From contig MHWG01000013.1 of NCBI GenBank assembly GCA_001824005.1, positions 43,889-48,955 of the forward strand: 5,067 nucleotides of DNA. Direction: 5' to 3'. Within the stretch, counting starts at the first letter, position 1, and the number at the start of each line of letters is the position of its first letter. Position numbers and translations under genes: made by a program. Shown piece after piece: positions 1 to 4,293 of the stretch. This DNA is from Candidatus Zambryskibacteria bacterium RIFCSPLOWO2_01_FULL_47_14 (lineage in GTDB: Bacteria; Patescibacteria; Paceibacteria; UBA9973; Zambryskibacteraceae). The notes beneath the pieces were generated by a model. The model made no database searches and had not been told where the DNA came from. It saw only the letters and a list, made by a program, of their open reading frames with translations.

Positions 1-1734
1 CCGGCGGAAGTTCCTAAAAGTGTTTATGCCGGCATCACAGCTCATGTATTCGAGCTTGCCAGCGTGAGCGAGGCTATGAAGTGGTCATCGCGGTTTGAAG
101 GGGAGAAGCTCTCTGTCCCCGAAGAATCGACATTCGACCAGGAAACCGGCAAGGCTCGGAAAGGCAGGTTCGTATTCCAAGTCGAAGCCCGCTGTTGCGT
201 GAAATTGAAAAAAGCCGATGTCATAGAACTGCTTAGCCAAGCAGTTTCGAGAGTCAAAGCCGATCCCGGCGGAGATGACAGCGCAGACCTTCTAGCCAAT
301 ACTTGTTCGCAGGCAATTTTGAAATTTTATCCATTGGCCAAGATTAGTGCGGCTTTGGGCAAGAAGATTGCCACGGCGGAAAAAAGCGGACAAGACGGAT
401 GCGAATTGAGATTCCACGGAAGCGGAGCCTCGATTACTGTTGCTGCGGAAAAATATGAAGATTTATCCAGCGCAGTTTATGAGGTTCAAAGATACAGGGA
501 ATATAATAGCGTGGCGGCCGACATTGGCGATGAAGGATATGTCAGTCCGCAGGGCGGCGGCCGGGCGCGTAAGCAAACTCATGTTTTCAAGATTGACACG
601 GGAATTGTCTCCGGCGGCATCAGTCAGCCGCAAACCGAACAGCTTTTGAAATATGCAGTAAGTCAGCTTAAAGATTCTAAGACGGGGATTGATTGCCAGA
701 CGGCGAAAATTGTTGTAAACAGCCTGTCGGAATTCTCCCTTCGTGCCGGCAAACGGGCCAATGACCGAATACCAGTGGAATTTGTGGATGAGGACACCCT
801 AGAAGTTATCAAAGGCAAAAACCTGCAATGCGTCAAATCAATTGAAGTGGTTAAAGGACAGTTCCAGGAAGGAATGGGTATAGACGGCCAAAGGGCGGTA
901 TATTTTACAGAACCGAAAGCCAATGCTGACGGCACCAAACTCGAGTTTTATGTCAGAATCAAACCTACGGCCTTGCCGGGATATACGATAATTACTCTTA
1001 AATCTGCCGGTGATAGCGTTGAAGGGCTTGGTCTCCTCATTAATATTTCCGGTACACAATATCTTAACCGCCGGTTTGCCAACAGCAAGAGTGTTAAATT
1101 TTACGGCTGGTGGCCGGAAGCTAATGATGAAGTTAAGATATTAGCCGACGCAACTGAAGAAGGAGTGGCATTTATGACCCACGGAGCCTATAAGCCGTTG
1201 CACATATTTTTGACAATTTTTGAGAACAAGTATTGGGATGAACAAGCTCAATATTTATACTGCACGCCTAAAGGTTATACAAATTATGGATTCGGAGTTG
1301 GAGGATGCTCCCCTACTACTGAGCCGGGAATTTACCTAAGCGACTTCTCGAAATATATGAAATATGGCGTTGTTCACGAATCTGCTCATAAATTACATCA
1401 ATATTATAAGGGTAATTATCGTGGAACAGCATTAATATCAAAATTATTTGGTTTCCAGGGGAAATGGGATAATATTGTGGGAGATGTAACATCATGCCGC
1501 TATTTACCTATCCAGAATGGGAGCTGGACAAACGAGAAAGATCCATTTATCCCTCATTGCGGTTTTGTAAGAGCTTATGGAGCTACCAATCTTATTACTT
1601 ATGCGGAAGATGTGGCCACTTTTACTGAATTAGAAATTATGTCTCCGGATAATTTGTTAAAAGGGGAAGGTCCTTATGATCTAAGATATGGGAAAAAACA
1701 GGAATTGCTTAAAGAATATGGTTTTATCCCTTAG
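1..1734 (+). CDS. Repeat-containing protein with C-terminal HExxH metallopeptidase-like domain (5' end outside window)
   Basis: The frame is open from base 1 to the TAA at 1732-1734, so the gene starts upstream; 578 residues are visible. The GTG at 64 could be read as a start, but it lies in a segment resembling the tail of an internal repeat and has no good ribosome site. Counting from base 1, residues ~50-186 and ~187-320 look like two divergent copies of one unit, each opening G(K/R)ARK...VF, followed by a helix with an AVS core and a GKK/GKR turn. The C-terminal part (~365-577) carries HESAH at 459-463 (bases 1375-1389) and YAEDVATF at 534-541. His459, His463 and Glu536 are spaced like the zinc ligands of gluzincin-type peptidases, with Glu460 as the general base. 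Four Cys (421, 436, 499, 520) flank this domain and could form disulfides, which suits an exported enzyme. Family and substrate are not recognised. The next gene overlaps its end. The protease region is AT-richer than the repeats. Confidence 0.85.
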   Translation, partial: PAEVPKSVYAGITAHVFELASVSEAMKWSSRFEGEKLSVPEESTFDQETGKARKGRFVFQVEARCCVKLKKADVIELLSQAVSRVKADPGGDDSADLLANTCSQAILKFYPLAKISAALGKKIATAEKSGQDGCELRFHGSGASITVAAEKYEDLSSAVYEVQRYREYNSVAADIGDEGYVSPQGGGRARKQTHVFKIDTGIVSGGISQPQTEQLLKYAVSQLKDSKTGIDCQTAKIVVNSLSEFSLRAGKRANDRIPVEFVDEDTLEVIKGKNLQCVKSIEVVKGQFQEGMGIDGQRAVYFTEPKANADGTKLEFYVRIKPTALPGYTIITLKSAGDSVEGLGLLINISGTQYLNRRFANSKSVKFYGWWPEANDEVKILADATEEGVAFMTHGAYKPLHIFLTIFENKYWDEQAQYLYCTPKGYTNYGFGVGGCSPTTEPGIYLSDFSKYMKYGVVHESAHKLHQYYKGNYRGTALISKLFGFQGKWDNIVGDVTSCRYLPIQNGSWTNEKDPFIPHCGFVRAYGATNLITYAEDVATFTELEIMSPDNLLKGEGPYDLRYGKKQELLKEYGFIP

Positions 1735-2386
1735 AAAAACTTTTCTCGTTGCTGTTATTTTTACGCTGGCCGCCGGTACGGCTCAAGCGGCTACCCTTGA
1801 TTATCTCTTGATCAGTCTGGCTTATGATTCTGCTAAGCCGGAAGATCAAGCTTTTGAAGTGATTGATGTGGAGCAAAGAGTGATTGAGCAGACAGAAATT
1901 CAGAGTGCAGAGACAGGGACATATAAATTGAGCCTGCTGAATGGAGATTCCGAGATAGCCAAAGAGTTTTTCGCAGTTATAAAGAGGGGAGAAAACGATA
2001 TCTATGAAGTGGTCGGCTCTGACGGAGAATCTTTTGCCGAAATGCCCGCTCCCTCTCGGCAGGTGTTTACAATCCCGGTTTTGTTAACGGGCAATATTTC
2101 TGTTTCTGATTCCATCCTGCAGATATCTAATAGCGAAAACAATCAGGTGCTTCTGTCCAAGCGGCTTGATGACATCCCGCTTCAGATTTCCCAAGCCAAA
2201 GAATTCAATTTGCTTCAGCCGGAAGAGCCTTTTCCGACCCTGCCTGCATTCCACGAAGAGAAAAACAAGAATTGGCTCTGGATTGATTTAATCGCCCTTG
2301 TTGTCTTGGCCGCGATTGTGGCATCAATTGTCTGGGCCATCAAAGCGATCAGAAGAAGAATCAAATCAAATAAGGAAATACCCTAA
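1688..2386 (+). CDS. Exported protein with C-terminal transmembrane anchor, function unknown
   Basis: This protein has up to 232 residues and overlaps the end of the metallopeptidase gene in another frame. The start is ambiguous. ATG 1688 has AAGGGGAAGG upstream but 17 nt away. ATG 1718 gives a more conventional signal peptide (MVLSLRKTFLVAVIF...) with only a weak, distant AGGA. Numbering from 1688, residues 12-34 form a signal peptide with a probable cut after TAQA (34). Residues ~36-195 are acidic and rich in short hydrophobic strands, with no Cys, so probably a beta-rich extracytoplasmic domain. Residues ~199-219 are a hydrophobic span beginning at a Trp-rich border, followed by a basic tail (AIRRRIKSNK). 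The expected topology is outside domain, one C-terminal span and a short cytoplasmic tail. Overlap with the upstream gene suggests translational coupling and a shared role, perhaps as anchor, partner or inhibitor of the protease; that role is inference. No family is recognised. Confidence 0.8.
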   Translation: MGKNRNCLKNMVLSLRKTFLVAVIFTLAAGTAQAATLDYLLISLAYDSAKPEDQAFEVIDVEQRVIEQTEIQSAETGTYKLSLLNGDSEIAKEFFAVIKRGENDIYEVVGSDGESFAEMPAPSRQVFTIPVLLTGNISVSDSILQISNSENNQVLLSKRLDDIPLQISQAKEFNLLQPEEPFPTLPAFHEEKNKNWLWIDLIALVVLAAIVASIVWAIKAIRRRIKSNKEIP

Positions 2387-2429
2387 ATAAAATAAAATAA
2401 AGCGGCGGGACGGAATTCCGTCCCGCCGC
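2387..2429 (-). terminator. Intrinsic terminator of the 34-residue minus-strand gene
   Basis: Bases 2402-2429 form a 28-nt perfect GC-rich palindrome with GAATTC at its centre. On the + strand it is preceded by repeated ATAAA (2387-2401) and followed by AAAAGACGGGG, so there is no T tract after it on +. On the - strand the hairpin is followed directly by TTTATTTTATTTTATTT, the layout of a rho-independent terminator. It therefore best serves transcripts coming leftward from the small gene at 2447-2551. It may also slow + transcripts from the convergent gene ending at 2386. Confidence 0.75.
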
Positions 2430-2446
2430 AAAAGACGGGGCCGCGG

Positions 2447-2551
2447 TTACCGCGGCGAAATGTGATTGACGTTCCTGCTACCGGCGGTCCTGCCCAGCCA
2501 GAAGATGATCACGACGAGCAGGAGGATAAATCCCCCAACTGCATACCACAT
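2447..2551 (-). CDS. 34-residue single-span small membrane protein
   Basis: This minus-strand frame runs from ATG (2551-2549) to TAA (2449-2447) and gives 34 residues. It begins MWYAVGG, has an almost purely hydrophobic stretch at residues 8-19 (FILLLVVIIFWL), and ends in a short polar tail with Arg at 21, 26 and 34. That is one membrane span, probably N-out/C-in by the positive-inside rule. GGAGG lies 5 nt before the ATG, and the same block is repeated 12 nt further upstream. An intrinsic terminator follows 17 nt after the stop, and a TTGACA box lies upstream. The match of start, ribosome site, stop and same-strand terminator makes a real gene likely despite its size. No family is recognised. 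A subunit or regulator of a membrane complex, or a small membrane-active peptide, are possibilities only. The opposite-strand frame at 2462-2671 lacks these signals. Confidence 0.68.
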   Translation of the reverse strand: MWYAVGGFILLLVVIIFWLGRTAGSRNVNHISPR

Positions 2552-2575
2552 GTTGACCTCCACTTAACCTCCACT
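2552..2575 (-). promoter_or_regulatory. Tandemly duplicated Shine-Dalgarno block before the 34-residue gene
   Basis: Read on the - strand, AGTGGAGGTTA is followed immediately by AGTGGAGGTCA and then ACATG. GGAGG therefore occurs twice, 12 nt apart. The nearer copy (2561-2557) sits 5 nt from the ATG and is a near-ideal ribosome binding site. The farther copy is too distant for direct use; it may be a standby site or simply a small tandem duplication. Confidence 0.65.
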
Positions 2576-2579
2576 TTCT

Positions 2580-2607
2580 ACATTACTACTGTCGTGCAGG
2601 TTGTCAA
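2580..2607 (-). promoter_or_regulatory. Possible sigma-70-type promoter for the 34-residue gene
   Basis: On the - strand a perfect TTGACA (2607-2602) is followed after 16 nt by TAATGT (2585-2580), which matches the -10 consensus at 3 of 6 positions. Start of transcription would fall near 2573, giving a leader of roughly 20 nt. A second TTGACA lies at 2631-2626 but has no -10 partner at usual spacing. The -35 box is strong and the -10 box weak, so the call is tentative. Confidence 0.35.
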
Positions 2608-2663
2608 CGTCTGCTTCACTTCTGCTGTCAATCGCGACAAGGTAAGAAGTGCTGTCTTCTGCC

Positions 2664-2675
2664 GTTTCTAGAAAC
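2664..2675. promoter_or_regulatory. 12-bp perfect palindrome, possible operator
   Basis: GTTTCTAGAAAC is a perfect 12-bp palindrome about 50 bp before the start of the wall-binding protein gene, in the region between divergent genes. It is short enough to occur by chance, but its place suits a dimeric regulator site. No regulator is encoded in the window that can be linked to it. Confidence 0.25.
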
Positions 2676-2690
2676 AAGCCGATAAGGCGA

Positions 2691-2715
2691 AATTAGCATT
2701 AATTATCAGCTAATT
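2691..2715 (+). promoter_or_regulatory. Inverted repeat in the leader of the peptidoglycan-binding protein gene
   Basis: AATTAGC and GCTAATT form a perfect 7-bp inverted repeat with an 11-nt AT-rich spacer (ATTAATTATCA). The right arm directly adjoins GAGAG (2716-2720), the likely ribosome binding site of the ATG at 2725. It could be an operator, or a weak hairpin affecting access to the ribosome site. The AT-rich spacer could also hold the -10 region; no convincing -35 partner was seen. Confidence 0.35.
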
Positions 2716-2724
2716 GAGAGATTT

Positions 2725-3723
2725 ATGCTAAACAGCAAAAGGCTTTTGCAGAGCTCTGCTATAGCCCTCCTCTCATCAATGTTCTTTGTCTCAAGCGCCT
2801 TCGCGGCAGTGCCTTCGATACCAGTAATCCTTACTCCGTCTGGGGCCACTACCACGAACCCAATCACTTTGGTGGGTACGGCTGACGCCACTACCACCAT
2901 CCAAGTGACAGGTGGGGCCAGCACCTCAAGCGCTTCAACCACGGCGGGAGGCACTTGGTTTCTCGATGTAGGGTTAACAGCCGATGCCACCAATACTCTC
3001 TCGGTAGTTTCCTTCAATACCGAAGGTGAGTTCAGCGCTACGGCTACTGTCGACATCATGCACTCTACCACCTCGACAAGTACAGCTACGAGCACTGCCA
3101 CAACGTCGCCAACTATTACCCTGAATGGCGATCAAACCATGACAGTGTTTAGCTGTAACGGCTTCGTTGATCCGGGGGTAAGTGTTTCGGTCGGTGCGAC
3201 AACAACCACCTCTGGCAGTGTAAACATCGACGAGCCAGGCACCTACACCATCACATATACCGCGACAGGTGAAGGCAGTGCTACCGCAACAACTACACGT
3301 ACTGTGATCGTTCTAGCTTGTGGTTCCGGCGGTGGCTCAGGTGGTAACGGCGGCGGTGGCGGAGGTAGTGGTAACAGTCAAGGCCAAGGCCCAACTGTGG
3401 CAGCTACTGTTACTCCAACCGCTTCTCTCATCCCTGGCCAAGCCATCGGTCTGACCATTCTTCAACAGACCTCTCTTCCTCCGGGCCAGGTATTGGGAGC
3501 AAATGCCAGCTTCCTCTTCACCTCAACGCTTCGAGTAGGCTCGAGAGGACCGGAAGTGGTGGCTCTCCAGTTGAGACTAAGAGAAATGGGTTACTTCAAT
3601 GGTTCGGTTACCGGCTACTATGGCTCGATTACGAGAAGGGCAGTGCAAGCCTTCCAACGGGCCAATGGTCTGCCGCCAGCAGGCCAAGTGGGAATTATGA
3701 CTAGAGCTCTGCTAAATAGCTAA
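2725..3723 (+). CDS. Secreted peptidoglycan-binding protein with two Ig-like domains
   Basis: This 332-residue protein starts at ATG 2725 with GAGAG 4 nt upstream. Residues 1-27 are a signal peptide (basic start, hydrophobic core, AFA cleavage site). Residues ~30-112 form a bacterial Ig-like strand-rich domain (NPITLVGTADATTTIQV ... GTWFLDV). A Ser/Thr linker (~113-128) follows. Residues ~129-197 resemble the DUF5011/HYR-type Ig domain: PTITLNGD, FVDPGVSV, GTYTITYTA and a final TRTVIV strand. Residues ~200-217 are a glycine-rich linker. Residues ~268-331 form a PG_binding_1 domain, recognised by LRVGSRGPEVVALQ, MGYFNGSVTGYYG, AVQAFQRANGL and a closing TRALLNS. Known members of this domain family bind cell-wall peptidoglycan. 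Cys144 and Cys199 bracket the second Ig domain and may form a disulfide. No catalytic domain is visible, so it is probably a structural or adhesive wall protein. It is transcribed alone, with palindromes on both sides. Confidence 0.88.
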   Translation: MLNSKRLLQSSAIALLSSMFFVSSAFAAVPSIPVILTPSGATTTNPITLVGTADATTTIQVTGGASTSSASTTAGGTWFLDVGLTADATNTLSVVSFNTEGEFSATATVDIMHSTTSTSTATSTATTSPTITLNGDQTMTVFSCNGFVDPGVSVSVGATTTTSGSVNIDEPGTYTITYTATGEGSATATTTRTVIVLACGSGGGSGGNGGGGGGSGNSQGQGPTVAATVTPTASLIPGQAIGLTILQQTSLPPGQVLGANASFLFTSTLRVGSRGPEVVALQLRLREMGYFNGSVTGYYGSITRRAVQAFQRANGLPPAGQVGIMTRALLNS

Positions 3724-3725
3724 AG

Positions 3726-3759
3726 CAAACCTAAAAAGCCATATGGCTTTTTAGGTTTG
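3726..3759. terminator. 34-nt perfect palindrome terminator after the wall-binding protein gene
   Basis: Starting 2 nt after the stop codon, bases 3726-3759 form a perfect palindrome. Its core is AAAAAGCC-ATAT-GGCTTTTT: a GC clamp with an A tract on one side and a T tract on the other. This works as an intrinsic terminator in either direction. There is no long U run beyond the full stem, so the T tract at 3748-3752 would act when only the inner stem forms. The arrangement isolates the upstream gene from msrB. Confidence 0.75.
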
Positions 3760-3773
3760 GTACACTTAAAGCA
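3758..3773 (+). promoter_or_regulatory. Extended -10 promoter of msrB, likely leaderless start
   Basis: TGGTACACT (3758-3766) matches an extended -10 element, TGn followed by a TATAAT-like hexamer at 3761-3766. Transcription usually starts about 7 nt beyond the hexamer, which is 3773, the A of the msrB ATG. No Shine-Dalgarno sequence precedes that ATG and no -35 box is evident, which fits an extended -10 promoter. The first two bases of the motif are the last bases of the terminator palindrome. Confidence 0.45.
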
Positions 3774-4123
3774 TGAGTGACTTAGCAAAAGAAGTAATGT
3801 GGCAGGGAGGAACTGAGCCGCCTTTCACCGGTGAGTATGTCTACACCAAGGACAAGGGAATGTATCACTGCAAAAATTGCGGGGCAGCGCTCTTCTCTTC
3901 CGAAGCGAAATTTGATTCTGGTACAGGCTGGCCATCTTTCGATGAGCCAGCTAATCGGGAAAATATAGAATTGGTGCCAGATGAGTCCCACGGCATGCAT
4001 CGAACGGAGGTAAAGTGTAAAAACTGCAAAGCTCACCTAGGTCACCTCTTCGAAGACGGTCCCACCAAAACTGGTAAGAGATACTGTATAAATTCAATTT
4101 GTTTAAACCTGAAGGAAGAATAA
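3773..4123 (+). CDS. msrB: Peptide-methionine (R)-S-oxide reductase
   Basis: This 116-residue protein is a compact single-domain MsrB. It reduces the R epimer of methionine sulfoxide in proteins (EC 1.8.4.12), normally with thioredoxin as reductant; no signal peptide is present, so it is cytoplasmic. Family motifs appear in order: GTEPPFTGEY (13-22), YHCKNCG (31-37), KFDSGTGWPSF (46-56), the D-S-GM-RTEV segment (70-80), CKNCKAHLGHLFEDGP (82-97) and GKRYCINS (101-108). The zinc ligands are Cys33, Cys36, Cys82 and Cys85, and the catalytic residue is Cys105. Position 51, the resolving Cys in GCGWPSF-type enzymes, is Thr here. An extra Cys110 five residues after the catalytic one is unusual and might replace it. 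An in-frame TAA at 3767-3769 means the start cannot be further upstream. The N-terminus is shorter than in many bacterial MsrBs, which have extra residues before the GTE(P/R)PF motif. Confidence 0.97.
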   Translation: MSDLAKEVMWQGGTEPPFTGEYVYTKDKGMYHCKNCGAALFSSEAKFDSGTGWPSFDEPANRENIELVPDESHGMHRTEVKCKNCKAHLGHLFEDGPTKTGKRYCINSICLNLKEE

Positions 4124-4126
4124 TCC

Positions 4127-4214
4127 GCAAGACATGCTCTTCGAAAAATCTTTGGCTGAAAGCATGCTTTCAGCTTCGCAAGCATGGCCAGATTTTTCTC
4201 ATAGCATGTCTTGC
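4127..4214. repeat. 88-nt nested inverted repeat after msrB
   Basis: Beginning 3 nt after the msrB stop codon, GCAAGACATGCT (4127-4138) pairs perfectly with AGCATGTCTTGC (4203-4214). Inside it, after 5 unpaired bases on each side, AAAAATCT (4144-4151) pairs with AGATTTTT (4190-4197), extended by GGC/GCC. At the centre lies a 20-nt perfect palindrome (4155-4174) built around GCATGC. CATGCTT (4163-4169) can instead pair with AAGCATG (4180-4186), so two inner folds compete. The inner stem followed by TTTTT (4193-4197) could act as the msrB terminator. The length and nested design are more than a terminator needs; a structured RNA or a small palindromic mobile repeat are alternatives. No protein-coding role is supported. 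Confidence 0.7.
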
Positions 4215-4239
4215 TACTCAACCAAGGCTTATGTAGAGT
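4211..4239 (+). promoter_or_regulatory. Possible promoter of the 249-residue gene
   Basis: TTGCTA (4211-4216) and TAGAGT (4234-4239) are separated by 17 nt and match the -35 and -10 consensus at 4 of 6 positions each. Transcription would begin near 4246, giving a leader of about 48 nt. The -35 box overlaps the end of the 88-nt inverted repeat, so folding or protein binding there could affect it. Moderate matches only. Confidence 0.35.
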
Positions 4240-4246
4240 GGTGGCA

Positions 4247-4263
4247 GCGAGGCTTCGGCCCGC
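4247..4263 (+). other. UUCG-tetraloop hairpin in the leader of the 249-residue gene
   Basis: GCGAGGCTTCGGCCCGC folds as GCG-(A bulge)-GGC, a TTCG loop, then GCC-CGC. It is a six-pair all-GC stem with an exceptionally stable tetraloop type. It lies 17 nt before the ribosome binding site and at the predicted 5' end of the transcript, so it could protect the mRNA or set its spacing. There is no T tract, so it is not a terminator. Confidence 0.35.
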
Positions 4264-4293
4264 ATAGTTCCTTGTGTTCAAAGGAGAAAAGCC

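Noticed and set aside
64..66. GTG at 64 as the true start of the first gene.
   Set aside because: The frame stays open to base 1, the preceding residues resemble a repeat-unit tail, and no convincing SD precedes 64. The gene more likely starts outside the window.
2402..2429. Terminator for the + strand operon ending at 2386.
   Set aside because: It is followed by AAAAGACGGGG on +, with no T tract; the T-rich tail is on the - strand.
2447..2551. Type I toxin (Hok/TisB-like) identity for the 34-residue protein.
   Set aside because: Size and hydrophobicity fit, but no antisense RNA promoter or toxin-specific motif is visible, so no function is assigned.
2462..2671. A 69-residue + strand frame over the small - gene.
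   Set aside because: It has no ribosome site, is polar and unstructured in composition, and is antisense to a frame with SD and terminator.
2706..3101. A 131-residue - strand frame opposite the wall-binding protein gene.
   Set aside because: It is a low-complexity Val/Ala-rich shadow of the Thr/Ser/Ala-rich coding strand, with no SD.
4127..4214. CRISPR repeat or retron msr/msd RNA.
   Set aside because: There are no regularly spaced direct repeats, and no cas gene or reverse transcriptase in the window.
4042..4281. A - strand frame across the end of msrB and the inverted repeat.
   Set aside because: It overlaps a certain gene and a palindrome, and has no ribosome site or domain.
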